From: Citrobacter gillenii
Lineage (GTDB): Bacteria > Pseudomonadota > Gammaproteobacteria > Enterobacterales > Enterobacteriaceae
DNA length: 64,000 nucleotides
Reading direction: 5' to 3'
Assembly: GCF_013337685.1 (NCBI RefSeq)
Contig: NZ_SUQN01000004.1
Span: 124,001-188,000, forward strand
Under the pieces are notes generated by a model. That model saw nothing but the letters and a program-made list of their open reading frames with translations. It searched no databases and was not told where the DNA came from. The first letter of the stretch is position 1. Each line of letters begins with the position of its first letter. A program made the position numbers and the translations under genes. Below, piece after piece: positions 27,641 to 37,340 of the stretch.

Positions 27641-29008
27641 ATGTCTGCACCCGGTTTTATTTCAGGTCATTACCAGAAAAAGCTGGCGAATCTCGTCGCC
27701 CGTTCTCGCAACATACTGCCAATAACCAACGTGAAATGGTTCGCCGTGCTCGTCGGCAGCATGCTCTTACTCGGCAGTTGCTCTTCCGAGCCGCCGGTGC
27801 CGAAAACCTCGCCACAGCCGCCGTTAACCAAACCGCAGCGTAGTCAGGAGCCGATGCGTGGTGTCTGGCTGGCAACGGTTTCGCGCCTGGACTGGCCGCC
27901 GATCTCCTCGGTTAACGGCAGTTCGTCCGCCATCCGCATTAGCCAGCAGAAAAAAGCGCTGACGGATAAGCTGGATAATCTTAAGCGTCTTGGGATCAAC
28001 ACCGTGTTTTTCCAGGTCAAGCCAGATGCCACCGCGCTATGGCAATCCAAAATTTTGCCGTGGTCAGATACCCTGACGGGCAAAATTGGTGAAGATCCGG
28101 GTTACGATCCGCTGCAGTTTATGCTCGACGAAGCCCATAAGCGTGGGATGAAAGTCCATGCCTGGTTTAATCCGTATCGCGTTTCTGTCAACACCAAACC
28201 CGGAACGGTAACGGAATTAAATAATACCTTGTCCCAGAATCCATCCAGCGTCTTTGTTCTGCATCGGGACTGGATCCGCACGGCGGGTGAGCGTTTCGTC
28301 CTCGACCCGGGCATTCCTGAAGTCAGGGACTGGGTAACCAGCATCGTGGCGGAAGTGGTTGAGAATTATCCCGTCGACGGCGTGCAGTTTGATGACTACT
28401 TCTATACCGAATCACCCGGTTCTGCGCTAAACGACAGTCAGACCTTCAGAAGATATGGTCAAGGATTTGCCTCGAAAGCGGACTGGCGACGCCATAACAC
28501 AGAAAAGCTCATTGCGCAGGTCTCGCAGACTATCAAGAAACTGAATCCTGAAGTGGAGTTCGGCGTCAGCCCGGCAGGCGTATGGCGTAACCGTTCGCAC
28601 GACCCGGCGGGTTCCGACACGCGCGGTGCGGCGGCCTATGATGAATCCTATGCAGATACACGCCGCTGGGTTCAACTGGGCCTGCTGGATTACATCGCCC
28701 CACAGCTTTACTGGCCTTTTGCCCGGGATGCCGCGCGTTACGATGTGTTGGCAAAATGGTGGGCGAACGTGGTCAAGTCAACCAACACGCGCCTGTATAT
28801 CGGGGTTGCGCTGTATAAGGTTGGTGAGCCGTCAAGAAAAGAGCCCGACTGGGCGGTTAACGGTGGTGTTCCGGAACTGAAAAAACAGCTCGATATGAAC
28901 GAGACTGAACCGCACATCAACGGTACGATCCTGTTCAGAGAGGATTACCTTAATCAACCCCAAACCCAGGATGCGGTAACCTATATCCGCACCCGCTGGG
29001 GGCAGTAA
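27641..29008 (+). CDS. digH: Divisome-localised glycosyl hydrolase-like lipoprotein DigH
   Basis: 455 residues with a long N-terminus and a lipoprotein signal ending VGSMLLLGSC, so it is an outer- or inner-membrane lipoprotein in the periplasm. The GH-like TIM barrel (DUF187) begins MRGVWLATVSRLDWPP and includes LGINTVFFQVKPDATALW, VHAWFNPYRV, VDGVQFDDYFY with acidic candidate catalytic residues, and FGVSPAGVWRNRSHDP. It matches E. coli DigH (YddW), which cleaves peptide-free glycan strands at the division site, nearly end to end. Two start codons are possible; the one chosen follows TTTCAG and yields a longer pre-lipobox tail than E. coli. Confidence 0.93.
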   Translation: MSAPGFISGHYQKKLANLVARSRNILPITNVKWFAVLVGSMLLLGSCSSEPPVPKTSPQPPLTKPQRSQEPMRGVWLATVSRLDWPPISSVNGSSSAIRISQQKKALTDKLDNLKRLGINTVFFQVKPDATALWQSKILPWSDTLTGKIGEDPGYDPLQFMLDEAHKRGMKVHAWFNPYRVSVNTKPGTVTELNNTLSQNPSSVFVLHRDWIRTAGERFVLDPGIPEVRDWVTSIVAEVVENYPVDGVQFDDYFYTESPGSALNDSQTFRRYGQGFASKADWRRHNTEKLIAQVSQTIKKLNPEVEFGVSPAGVWRNRSHDPAGSDTRGAAAYDESYADTRRWVQLGLLDYIAPQLYWPFARDAARYDVLAKWWANVVKSTNTRLYIGVALYKVGEPSRKEPDWAVNGGVPELKKQLDMNETEPHINGTILFREDYLNQPQTQDAVTYIRTRWGQ

Positions 29009-29019
29009 TGTTGCCACTG

Positions 29020-29046
29020 TCCGCCGCTATGGCATCAAGCGGCGGA
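29020..29046. terminator. Hairpin between convergent digH and regulator gene
   Basis: TCCGCCGCT/AGCGGCGGA 9-bp inverted repeat with a 9-nt loop, placed exactly between the convergent genes. It lacks a strong T run. Confidence 0.5.
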
Positions 29047-29048
29047 TG

Positions 29049-29687
29049 TTAGTCGATACAGATGCACACCAGATGACCGCGCTGAAGCTGGATTGCCCCC
29101 TGCCGTTTGAGTCTGGCAAGGGTATCCATAACCGTGCTACGCGAAAGTCCGGTACGATCCCGAATGTATTGTGCTGCAGAGATCCTTTGTCTGATCTCCT
29201 CAGGTTCTTGTTGCAGCAGTTCGAGGTGTCCCCAGACCATATCTGTGGCACTCCGGCTGGTGATAAGGCGATCGCGTTGGCTCATTACCTGGATAATGTA
29301 GGCTTCAACGACCGCTACCGACTCCCATAACTGATCGCGATTCACGACCGTCATAAAATCTGTTTTCTTGATAACGTGTGTCGTACAAGGACTGACGGCC
29401 TCAATATCATAAAAATTTTGCCCGGTAGGAAGAAAAAACTCTGCCATTCCCAGCATTATTGGCGCCTGCTGGCTTGCCAGAATAAGACCATCAATGCGAC
29501 GTCTTATCACGATTCTCCCCTCTGTCAGCAGCCAAATTCCGTTCTCTCCCTGCGAGTCCATAATAAAAGACCCACTGCGATATAAGGATTGTGGTTCGGA
29601 AAGTGGTAATAATGCGTTGAAAAGTCTGGAAATATTTACCGCCAGAAGTTCTTCACTGCGACCTGATTGTTCGGGGGGATTTGTCAT
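29049..29687 (-). CDS. Crp/Fnr-like helix-turn-helix regulator (IprA/YaiV-like)
   Basis: 212 residues from the ATG at 29687; a TTG 12 codons upstream is a weaker option. The N-terminal barrel (FIMDSQGENGIWLLTEGRIV) and C-terminal winged helix (RISAAQYIRDRTGLSRSTVM then DTLARLKRQGAIQLQRG) have the same architecture as the regulator at 15823. The two share the (H/G)LSRS(S/T) recognition-helix start, so they are paralogues. It is divergent from the DUF3302/HlyD-like pair, 198 bp away, the likeliest target. It lacks evident cAMP ligands. Confidence 0.8.
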   Translation of the reverse strand: MTNPPEQSGRSEELLAVNISRLFNALLPLSEPQSLYRSGSFIMDSQGENGIWLLTEGRIVIRRRIDGLILASQQAPIMLGMAEFFLPTGQNFYDIEAVSPCTTHVIKKTDFMTVVNRDQLWESVAVVEAYIIQVMSQRDRLITSRSATDMVWGHLELLQQEPEEIRQRISAAQYIRDRTGLSRSTVMDTLARLKRQGAIQLQRGHLVCICID

Positions 29688-29885
29688 AGCGTTCTCAAGA
29701 TTATTTATATTGCCTCTCTTCAATAATTATCCTTCTGAACGGAAAAAGCAAATGAGGAAAATCCAATTTTGGATTGGCTTATATCGGATAATTTTCGAGG
29801 AAGTCTTATTTTATACTTTTAACATATTAACACTCTTTGCCATTAAAAATATGGCGATAATGTATCGCTAACAACGGGAGTTTTT

Positions 29886-30224
29886 ATGGTACTCAATTAT
29901 ATTGCATTAGCGATGCTCATTTTCGTGTTCTTAGTTATTTTTTATGGCGTACTGATTTTGCATGACATTCCCTATGAAATTGCCAAAAAGAGAAATCACC
30001 CACATCTGGATGCGATCCATGTAGCTGGTTGGGTAAGCCTGTTTACGCTACATGCGCTCTGGCCATTTCTGTGGATATGGGCAACGTTATACAGTGATAA
30101 ACAGGGTTGGCATGGTCATGTCTCGCGTAATGACACGCAGGAACTTACCGCGCGGATCGCCTCGCTGGAGAAAACACTCGAAAAAATAGCACCCGGTAAT
30201 GTGCAGGAATCGAAGGTGAATTGA
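29886..30224 (+). CDS. DUF3302 inner-membrane protein (YiaW/YibI-like)
   Basis: 112 residues with two hydrophobic segments (about residues 6-26 and 48-70) separated by [20 protein letters not shown], the DUF3302 signature, then a charged coiled-coil-like tail ([17 protein letters not shown]). In E. coli the YiaW and YibI homologues are each encoded directly before a HlyD-like protein, as here: the stop TGA overlaps the next start. It is probably the membrane partner of that adaptor. The transported substrate is unknown. Confidence 0.9.
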   Translation: MVLNYIALAMLIFVFLVIFYGVLILHDIPYEIAKKRNHPHLDAIHVAGWVSLFTLHALWPFLWIWATLYSDKQGWHGHVSRNDTQELTARIASLEKTLEKIAPGNVQESKVN

Positions 30225-31366
30225 TCGTGGAAACATTATTAGTATTAAGTTACGCCGCTATTGTTTATGCCATTTTCAAGATATTTAAAGTACCGTTAAA
30301 TAAATGGACAGTCCCTACAGCGGTTCTTGGTGGGATAGTTATGCTGGGCGCGTTAATTCTCACCATGAATTACAACCATCCCTATACCGAGGATGCGCAA
30401 AAACTGGTAGTGGGTATTCCTGTTGTCCCACAGGTTACGGGCGTGGTGTCTGAAGTCACGGACAAAATTAATACACCGATCAAAAAAGGTGAGATTCTGT
30501 TTAAAATTGACCCTACCCGCTACAAAGCCAAACTGGAAAAACTGGAAGCGGACATTGTCACGGAAAAGCATGACGTTATGGCGCTGGAAGAAAAACGCAA
30601 CAGCGCGCGTCTTCAGTTTGAGCAGGCGAAAGCAGAGCGCGATAAGTATTACAAAAATTATCAGCGCTACCAGCAAGGAAGTCGGGCTAAGGTTAATCCC
30701 TTTACCGCCAATGATATTGATACCGCGCGTCAGGATTATCTGGCGCAGGATGCGGCGATGGATGCCGCCCATGCTGAATTGAACAGCATTCAAAAAGAAC
30801 TCGACAGCAGTATTAATGGTCAAAATTCACAGATTGCCAGTTTACAGGCACAAATTGATGAGGCGCGATTCAATTATGAACAAACGATTGTTCGTGCTCC
30901 AAGTGACGGTTATATCAGTCAACTCCTGGTGCGGCCCGGAACCTATGCCTCGAGGCTCCCTTTTAAACCCGTGATGGTATTTATTCCTGCCCACAAGAAT
31001 CAAATTGTGGCGGCTTTCCGTCAGAACGCTATTTTACGTCTTAATGTAGGCGACGATGCAGAGATTGTTTTTAACGGGTTGCCGGGACAGGTGATCGAAG
31101 GAAAAGTGGTGAACGTGGCCCCGGTAATCCCTACCGGAGCCTATTACGCCCAGGGCACGTTACAATCGCTGAATATGGCGCCAGGAAGCAACAAAGTGCT
31201 AGTGAGCATTGATGTCGGTGAGAATCAGGCGGAACAGCAGTTGCCAGATGGCGTGGCCGCGCAGGTTGCGGTCTATTCCGCACACCATTTTGAAGCCTTG
31301 TCGTTGCTGCGAAAAATACTGTTGCGTATGACCAGTTGGATGCACTACCTGTATCTGGATCACTAA
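30221..31366 (+). CDS. HlyD-family membrane-fusion protein (YibH/YiaV-like)
   Basis: 381 residues with two N-terminal hydrophobic helices, then lipoyl halves ([20 protein letters not shown] and [20 protein letters not shown]) around a coiled-coil hairpin (about residues 95-215). The end [15 protein letters not shown] is characteristic of the YibH/YiaV proteins. The start is TTG at 30221, overlapping the previous stop, or GTG at 30227; both are served by the GAAGG at 30211. No pump gene follows, so the partner transporter is elsewhere or the pair acts alone. Confidence 0.9.
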   Translation: MIVETLLVLSYAAIVYAIFKIFKVPLNKWTVPTAVLGGIVMLGALILTMNYNHPYTEDAQKLVVGIPVVPQVTGVVSEVTDKINTPIKKGEILFKIDPTRYKAKLEKLEADIVTEKHDVMALEEKRNSARLQFEQAKAERDKYYKNYQRYQQGSRAKVNPFTANDIDTARQDYLAQDAAMDAAHAELNSIQKELDSSINGQNSQIASLQAQIDEARFNYEQTIVRAPSDGYISQLLVRPGTYASRLPFKPVMVFIPAHKNQIVAAFRQNAILRLNVGDDAEIVFNGLPGQVIEGKVVNVAPVIPTGAYYAQGTLQSLNMAPGSNKVLVSIDVGENQAEQQLPDGVAAQVAVYSAHHFEALSLLRKILLRMTSWMHYLYLDH

Positions 31367-31371
31367 TGGCG

Positions 31372-31400
31372 TATTCGGGCGCAGGCGTTGCGCCCGAATA
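31372..31400. terminator. Strong hairpin between convergent genes
   Basis: Perfect 12-bp stem TATTCGGGCGCA and its complement with a 5-nt loop GGCGT, between the convergent YibH-like and chemoreceptor genes. It probably ends transcription in both directions. Confidence 0.7.
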
Positions 31401-31414
31401 CCAGTTTTGCGGAA

Positions 31415-33358
31415 TCAGGCCGCGGCTGGTTCAGGCAATTTGAATGTCGAAACCAGCAGCGCTAACTGCTCGGCCTCTTCTTTAAGCACCTGGGTACGTG
31501 CGGCAGCGTCATCGATTAACGACGCATTCTGCTGCACGGTGCTGTCCATTTCAGTTACCGCCAACGTGACTTCTGAAACACCTTTGCGTTGTTCTTCCCC
31601 CGCTACGCGAATTTCACCCATCAACTGGCGTACCTGCCGCACATTGCTGACCAGTTCTTCCAGCCGTTCGCCGGCAGTGTGAATTTGCTGACTGCTGCTG
31701 CCCACATGAGACACCGACTCATCAATCAACGCTTTGATTTCCTGAGCGGCTGTAGCACTGCGCTGTGCCAGCGTACGAACTTCAGAGGCGACAACGGCAA
31801 ATCCTCTCCCCGCATCGCCCGCGCGGGCGGCCTCAACGGCAGCGTTCAAGGCCAGAATGTTGGTCTGGAAAGCAATGCTATCGATCACCGCGACAATTTC
31901 TACCATTCTGCCGGATGAACCGCTGACGTTATCCATGGTGGAGATCACCCCCTGCATCACATCGCCGCAGCGGTTGGCCGTTTGCGCGGTATTGTCGGAT
32001 AACTCATCTGCCAGCTGCGTATTGCTCGCATTTTGATGAACGGTCGCATTTAACTGTTCCATTGCCGCTGAACTTTCTTCCAGCGCCGCTGCCTGCTGCG
32101 TCACCCGTGAAGAGAGCTCCATATTGCTGTCTGCCAGGCTGACCGCGTTATTGGCGACCACCACGCTGCTGCTTCTGACGGTAATCAGGATGGCCGCGAT
32201 TTTATCGACAAACAGATTAAACGCCTCCGCGATGGCTGAAATCTCATCTTTGCCGCGGACATCGAGACGACGGGTCAAATCACCTTCGCCCTGCGCAATA
32301 TCATCCAGAGCGCGACGCGTATCGTCCAGACGCGAGATCAGTCTGCGCACCACCAGCCAGGAGCCCACCAGCAGAACCGTCATAATCGGGATCAACACTT
32401 CCAGGACGTCCTGCATCATCACTTTTGCAAGGCCAACAATGCGTGATTCTGGCGTGACCAGGCCCACCACCCAGCCGGTGTCCGCCATCGGGAACAGCAT
32501 CACCCGCGACGGTGTGTTCAGCACGCCATCGTTTTCCAGCGTAATGGTTTTCACCCCGTCGGCAACGCGAAGCGACTTCAGGCCATTTTCGACCGGAGCC
32601 AGCCATTGCGCACTGCGGGACAGATCGCTAAATGTTTTCTGTTTTGCGTTATCGGCCTGCGGGAAGTACAGGATTTGTCCCTGTTTATCGACCACAAACG
32701 CATAGCCACCGGTGCTGTTGCCCTGCTGCTGCATAAAGGTCGCGACGTTATCCAGACGAATATCGGTGGTCGCTACTCCGGCAAACGTGCCCGAGTGCAG
32801 GTATGGGATACTGCAGGTCACCATATTGACGCCAGAACTGGCATCCTGATAAACATCAGACCACAAACAACTGTTCTGCGAATGCCCTTTGGCATGCTGA
32901 TACCAGCTTTCGTTGTGATAGCCATTTGAACCTTCGGCGTTATAGTCGTTGGAAAAATCCAGTTTTCCCTCCGCGTTACGCGCCCAGAAAAAGCTGCGCT
33001 TCTCCACGCCCGGAGTGAAAGCATTTGGCTCCGGCCAGATCCCGCCGCCGGTAATAATCGAATTCTTATCCTCGCCAATCAGGTGCGGCACCACGCTTTG
33101 GTACAGGGATTCATCGTTAGGTAATACTTCAGCCAGACGTGACAGACTAACGGTCTCGCCCTCAATACGCGATAACACGGTACTCAGTTGGCGGGTTAAC
33201 CCTTGCCCCGTCTCTTCGATCAGGGCGGTATTGATCTCAACAACCCTGGGCTGACCGCGCCAGAGCATAATCGCGACAATCACCAGGGTGGTGACGGCAA
33301 GCAGCAGAATGCCGCCAATGGTTAAACGCGTGGAAATACGAGTAGGATACCAGGCCAT
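31415..33358 (-). CDS. Methyl-accepting chemotaxis protein with dCache-type sensor
   Basis: 647-residue chemoreceptor: first membrane helix at about residues 12-32, a large periplasmic dCache-like ligand domain (about 35-310, with two PAS-like parts: [18 protein letters not shown] and [17 protein letters not shown]), second helix ([17 protein letters not shown]), HAMP, then the signalling domain with the conserved hairpin tip region [20 protein letters not shown]. Methylation-helix glutamates flank it. It ends LPEPAAA without the NWETF-like CheR-binding pentapeptide, so adaptation would rely on other receptors. The ligand is unknown. Confidence 0.93.
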   Translation of the reverse strand: MAWYPTRISTRLTIGGILLLAVTTLVIVAIMLWRGQPRVVEINTALIEETGQGLTRQLSTVLSRIEGETVSLSRLAEVLPNDESLYQSVVPHLIGEDKNSIITGGGIWPEPNAFTPGVEKRSFFWARNAEGKLDFSNDYNAEGSNGYHNESWYQHAKGHSQNSCLWSDVYQDASSGVNMVTCSIPYLHSGTFAGVATTDIRLDNVATFMQQQGNSTGGYAFVVDKQGQILYFPQADNAKQKTFSDLSRSAQWLAPVENGLKSLRVADGVKTITLENDGVLNTPSRVMLFPMADTGWVVGLVTPESRIVGLAKVMMQDVLEVLIPIMTVLLVGSWLVVRRLISRLDDTRRALDDIAQGEGDLTRRLDVRGKDEISAIAEAFNLFVDKIAAILITVRSSSVVVANNAVSLADSNMELSSRVTQQAAALEESSAAMEQLNATVHQNASNTQLADELSDNTAQTANRCGDVMQGVISTMDNVSGSSGRMVEIVAVIDSIAFQTNILALNAAVEAARAGDAGRGFAVVASEVRTLAQRSATAAQEIKALIDESVSHVGSSSQQIHTAGERLEELVSNVRQVRQLMGEIRVAGEEQRKGVSEVTLAVTEMDSTVQQNASLIDDAAARTQVLKEEAEQLALLVSTFKLPEPAAA

Positions 33359-33473
33359 ACAAACTCCTTCTGCAAAAGGCTAACTTTTAAGCAGTATCGG
33401 CACGGGTGTTTATATCTTTATGATGATTTATCAGAGGATGTGAAAATATATATGTGACACTGTCACGTATAGC

Positions 33474-33499
33474 AAAACCCAGCACTGTGGCTGGGTTTT
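33474..33499 (-). terminator. Terminator after hdeB
   Basis: AAAACCCAG/CTGGGTTTT hairpin 15 bp past the hdeB stop on the minus strand. The symmetrical A/T runs make it able to act in both directions. Confidence 0.8.
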
Positions 33500-33514
33500 A
33501 ATAAGTGTTTAATC

Positions 33515-33844
33515 TTATTTAGATAATTCTTTTTTGATCTCGGCTTTTATTTTACTTAATTCACTCTGTGGATTTTTTTTGCACATTTCAATGGTCAGGG
33601 GAACCGCAGTAGTGATCGTTTCGTTATAGTCTACGTAGTCACCCCCTTTGAAGTCTTCATCTTCGTTCAGCACCCAGAAGGCAACCGGCGCCATGGTTTG
33701 TGGGTTCAAATCAATAAACTCCTGGCAGCTCATTCCTTTAGGCGTCACTTCAGTTTTTGTGGTCTCGGTTGCTGCATTGACGCTGACACTGGTTAACAAC
33801 GCGGCAACCAGAATACCTGCGGTAGAAAGGGAGAATTTATTCAT
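33515..33844 (-). CDS. hdeB: Periplasmic acid-stress chaperone HdeB
   Basis: 109 residues with a Sec signal peptide (MNKFSLSTAGILVAALLTSVSVNA). The mature part carries the HdeB pattern MSCQEFIDLNPQTMAPVAFW followed by KGGDYVDYNETITTAVPLTI and EMCKKNPQ, with the two conserved cysteines that form the family disulfide. HdeB is a periplasmic chaperone that prevents aggregation at moderately acidic pH. In E. coli it is encoded with hdeA and hdeD; here it stands alone with its own terminator, as in Salmonella. The start has an AGTACTACA context without a strong SD. Confidence 0.9.
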   Translation of the reverse strand: MNKFSLSTAGILVAALLTSVSVNAATETTKTEVTPKGMSCQEFIDLNPQTMAPVAFWVLNEDEDFKGGDYVDYNETITTAVPLTIEMCKKNPQSELSKIKAEIKKELSK

Positions 33845-34244
33845 TGTAGTACTCCATTTATAATATAGATAATATCTACACTTGCGCTTTAAACCGTTAA
33901 TGTAGCTCGGGAAAAAATAATACCCCTACTATTAAAAGAATAAAGATGATGGTCGTTGATATGGCTGAAATTTATATTTCGGGTTACCAATTCTGATGTC
34001 AGTGGGGAAAATATCGCTCACAATGTGATCGTCCCGACGAAATCCACCGATTCATACCCCGCTTTCCCTACCGTTGCACCAAAACTGAACTACGCTGCAC
34101 AAATGTTGATCATTGGTTAATAAAATTACGCATTATTTAACAAATGACGCCAGTAAACCGGGGGGCAGACATGGCACGCGTCCTGCATTGTTAATCCAGT
34201 AACAACGACACGGCATCTGACAGGCAACTAACAGCGAGACGGTA
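33845..34244. other. Intergenic region between hdeB and the RpiR regulator
   Basis: 400 bp with no gene. AT-rich near hdeB (its promoter side), with an AT-rich segment at about 34100-34140 before the regulator gene. I see no clear palindromic operator. Confidence 0.5.
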
Positions 34245-35111
34245 ATGACATCAAAACCTGAATTATTCGCCCGCGTAGAACATACCTTCAGCCAGCTTAC
34301 GCCGAGTGAAAAGCGTGTTGCCGGTTGGCTGTTAGCACACGCTGCGCAGATCCCGTTTGAAACTGCAGACGGCATTGCTAAGGCCACGGGAACCAGTGGC
34401 ATTACCGTTGGACGCTATCTGCGCAAGCTGGGTTTTCGCAATCTGGAAGATGCTAAAGCCAGCCTGCGCGAACTGCCTGTTATCCCCTATCAGCCTTGGG
34501 GAATGAATGAACGGCTTGATTCCTGGCACCAGCAGCAACGTCTGCCGGACCGGGCGCAGCAGTCGCTGCTGCTGGAAATTGATGCCATTACCCATGTTTA
34601 TCAACTGGCGCAAAGCGAGACATTTTTACGCATTGCGCAACAGCTGGCACACGCCGAGGCCGTGTATATCCTCGGCATTCAGTCGACCCGCGGGATTGCC
34701 AACGCCTTTTTCAGCCATCTGGAATACCTGCGACCCAAAGTCAGTTACTCCGAGGGCTTGTCCGGAAGCTGGGTTGAGTCACTGAATTCAGGGTTTGACC
34801 AGCCGTATGTGGTGATAACCGATATGCGCGCCTACTCTGCAACATCACGACAATATTGCCGGGTCGCCCGCGACCGCCACATTCCGCTGGCGCTGATAAC
34901 CGATGTCTGGTGTCCGTGGGCCAGAGACTACGGTATTGATTTACTCCAGGTGAAAACCGACACCGGGCATTTCTGGGACTCCCTTGCCCCCGTCAGCTGT
35001 CTGTTCAACTTATTACTCTCCGCGGTGGTGGCGCAACTGGGCGACGCTCTCGCCGGGCGCCTGCAAACCAATCGCCAACTCCAACAGCAGTTTGGTCAAT
35101 TCGAACAATAA
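34245..35111 (+). CDS. MurR/RpiR-family regulator heading the ddp operon
   Basis: 288 residues: N-terminal RpiR helix-turn-helix (LTPSEKRVAGWLLAHAAQIP then TADGIAKATGTSGITVGRYL) and a C-terminal SIS sugar-phosphate-binding-like domain (AEAVYILGIQSTRGIANAFF, YVVITDMRAYSATSR). It stops 14 bp before ddpX, so it is likely co-transcribed and controls the operon, perhaps sensing a murein-derived ligand by analogy with MurR. E. coli K-12 ddp, RpoS-dependent, has no such linked regulator as far as I recall. Confidence 0.88.
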   Translation: MTSKPELFARVEHTFSQLTPSEKRVAGWLLAHAAQIPFETADGIAKATGTSGITVGRYLRKLGFRNLEDAKASLRELPVIPYQPWGMNERLDSWHQQQRLPDRAQQSLLLEIDAITHVYQLAQSETFLRIAQQLAHAEAVYILGIQSTRGIANAFFSHLEYLRPKVSYSEGLSGSWVESLNSGFDQPYVVITDMRAYSATSRQYCRVARDRHIPLALITDVWCPWARDYGIDLLQVKTDTGHFWDSLAPVSCLFNLLLSAVVAQLGDALAGRLQTNRQLQQQFGQFEQ

Positions 35112-35125
35112 ACAGGAATCGTGCT

Positions 35126-35713
35126 ATGCCAGAAACCTCTGTTCTGGTCGATCTGTCGGTGATCTTTCCGTCACTGCATATCGATCTCAAATACGCTACC
35201 CGCGATAACATTACCGGCGCACCTGTCTACCGGGAAGCGCGCTGCCTGTTACACACCGATGCGGTCACGGGACTGGCCAAAAGCATCAGCATTGCGAAAC
35301 TGGCGGGCCTGAATCTGGTGGTGTACGACGCTTATCGCCCGCAGCAGGCGCAGGCGATGCTATGGAATGCCTGCCCGGATCCGCAGTACGTTGTCGATGT
35401 CGCGATTGGCTCCAATCACAGCCGTGGCACGGCCATTGACGTCACGCTGATGGACGAACGTGGCAATGTCCTCGATATGGGGGCCGATTTTGATGAAATG
35501 CACGATCGTTCCCACGCCTGGCATCCTTCCGTTGCGCCACCCGCACAGCGTAATCGACTGATGCTGAATGCCATTATGTCCGGTGGCGGTTTTGTCGGGA
35601 TCAGCAGCGAATGGTGGCATTTTGAATTACCAGACGCAGCTCGTTACCCCCTGCTTGATGACTGTATTGCGTGTTTCCCTGCCCCCCAAATAACAACACC
35701 ACACCCCCTTTAA
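35126..35713 (+). CDS. ddpX: D-alanyl-D-alanine dipeptidase
   Basis: 195-residue zinc dipeptidase of the VanX family, cytosolic, splitting D-Ala-D-Ala. The zinc/catalytic motifs SNHSRGTAIDVTLMD (His and Asp ligands) and SEWWHFE (catalytic Glu and His ligand) are present, and VVYDAYRPQQAQ carries the conserved Arg. In E. coli it lets stationary-phase cells recover D-alanine taken up through DdpABCDF. It starts 14 bp after the regulator and 16 bp before ddpA. Confidence 0.95.
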   Translation: MPETSVLVDLSVIFPSLHIDLKYATRDNITGAPVYREARCLLHTDAVTGLAKSISIAKLAGLNLVVYDAYRPQQAQAMLWNACPDPQYVVDVAIGSNHSRGTAIDVTLMDERGNVLDMGADFDEMHDRSHAWHPSVAPPAQRNRLMLNAIMSGGGFVGISSEWWHFELPDAARYPLLDDCIACFPAPQITTPHPL

Positions 35714-35729
35714 TTTCTGGAGCCTGGTT

Positions 35730-37292
35730 ATGAAGACAACACACGCCTTAACATCGCTGTTTCGCCCCGCGCTGATTGCTTTAGCATTAGCGGCAGCCCT
35801 GCCCGCTGCACAAGCCGCGGTACCTAAGGATATGCTGGTGATCGGTAAAGCCGCCGATCCACAAACGCTCGATCCTGCCGTCACGATTGATAACAACGAC
35901 TGGACGGTAACCTATCCGTCTTATCAGCGTCTGGTGCAGTACAAAACTGAAGGTGATAAAGGCTCCACGGAAGTAGAAGGCGATTTAGCCAGCGGCTGGA
36001 AGGCGTCTGACGATCAAAAAGAGTGGACCTTCACCCTGAAAAGCGAGGCCAAATTTGCCGATGGCACGCCGGTAACGGCTGAGGCGGTGAAGCAATCTTT
36101 TGAACGCCTGATCAAAATTGGTCAGGGACCTGCCGAAGCGTTCCCGAAAGATTTGAAGGTAGAGGCCATTGATGCCAGTACGGTGAAATTTACCCTCAGC
36201 CAGCCGTTCGCGCCTTTCCTGTACACGCTGGCGAATGACGGCGCGTCAATAATCAACCCGGCGGTGTTAAAAGAACATGCCGCCGACGATGCGCGCGGTT
36301 TCCTTGCCCAGAATACGGCGGGCTCGGGTCCTTTTATGTTAAAGAGCTGGCAAAAAGGACAGCAGCTGGTTCTGGTGCCGAACCCGCATTGGGCGGGCAC
36401 CAAGCCGGTGTTTAAGCGCGTATCGGTGAAAATCATCGGTGAAAGCGCCTCCCGCCGTCTGCAGCTGTCGCGCGGCGATATCGACATCGCTGATGCACTG
36501 CCCGTCGATCAGCTTGCCGCCTTAAAGCAGGAAGGCAAAGTCAAAGTAGCGGATTACCCGTCACTGCGCGTGACCTACCTGTACTTGAACAACAGTAAAG
36601 CACCGCTCAATCAGGTGGATTTACGCCGCGCTATTTCGTGGTCAACGGATTATAAGGGCATGGTGAACGGGATCCTCAGCGGCAACGGTAAGCAGATGCG
36701 CGGCCCGATCCCCGAAGGCATGTGGGGCTTTGATGAAAAAGCCATGCAATACAGCTTTGATGAAGCGAAAGCCAAAGCCGAGTGGGACAAAGTCGCAAAC
36801 AAACCAGACAGCCTGAGCTTCCTGTACTCGGATAACGACCCGAACTGGGAGCCGATTGCCCTCGCCACGCAGGCCAGTCTTGGCAAGCTGGGGATCAAGG
36901 TCAAGCTGGAAAAACTGGCCAACGCCACCATGCGTGACCGCGTTGGTAAAGGTGATTACGACATCGCCATCGGCAACTGGAGCCCGGACTTCGCTGACCC
37001 GTACATGTTTATGAACTACTGGTTTGAGTCGGATAAAAAAGGCTTACCAGGCAACCGTTCATTCTATGAAAACAGTGAGGTCGATAAGCTGCTGCGCAGC
37101 GCGTTGTCAACGACCGACCAGGTGGCCAGAACCAACGATTACCAGCAGGCGCAAACCATCGTGATTGATGAAGCGGCCTACGTCTATTTATTCCAGAAAA
37201 ACTACCAGCTGGCGATGAACAAAGACGTCAAAGGATTTGTATTTAACCCAATGCTGGAACAGGTCTTCAACATCTCCACCATGAGTAAATAA
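35730..37292 (+). CDS. ddpA: D-Ala-D-Ala ABC importer, periplasmic binding protein
   Basis: 520 residues with a signal peptide (LIALALAAALPAAQA, cleavage before AVPKD). Solute-binding protein family 5 (dipeptide/oligopeptide type): ADPQTLDPAVTIDNNDWTV, FTLKSEAKFADGTPVTAEAV, NTAGSGPFMLKSW and RRAISWSTDYKGMVNGIL. It delivers D,D-dipeptides to DdpBCDF. A GCGGAGCC/GGCTCCGC hairpin (37308-37328) lies between its stop and ddpB, a place where the message could be protected so that the binding protein is made in excess. Confidence 0.95.
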   Translation: MKTTHALTSLFRPALIALALAAALPAAQAAVPKDMLVIGKAADPQTLDPAVTIDNNDWTVTYPSYQRLVQYKTEGDKGSTEVEGDLASGWKASDDQKEWTFTLKSEAKFADGTPVTAEAVKQSFERLIKIGQGPAEAFPKDLKVEAIDASTVKFTLSQPFAPFLYTLANDGASIINPAVLKEHAADDARGFLAQNTAGSGPFMLKSWQKGQQLVLVPNPHWAGTKPVFKRVSVKIIGESASRRLQLSRGDIDIADALPVDQLAALKQEGKVKVADYPSLRVTYLYLNNSKAPLNQVDLRRAISWSTDYKGMVNGILSGNGKQMRGPIPEGMWGFDEKAMQYSFDEAKAKAEWDKVANKPDSLSFLYSDNDPNWEPIALATQASLGKLGIKVKLEKLANATMRDRVGKGDYDIAIGNWSPDFADPYMFMNYWFESDKKGLPGNRSFYENSEVDKLLRSALSTTDQVARTNDYQQAQTIVIDEAAYVYLFQKNYQLAMNKDVKGFVFNPMLEQVFNISTMSK

Positions 37293-37307
37293 TCTCACCA
37301 CGTTTAT

Positions 37308-37328
37308 GCGGAGCCGTATTGGCTCCGC
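37308..37328 (+). other. Intercistronic hairpin ddpA-ddpB
   Basis: 8-bp stem GCGGAGCC/GGCTCCGC with a 5-nt loop GTATT and no T run, typical of a 3'-stabilising structure after a binding-protein gene. Confidence 0.6.
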
Positions 37329-37340
37329 AAGGGGAAGCCA

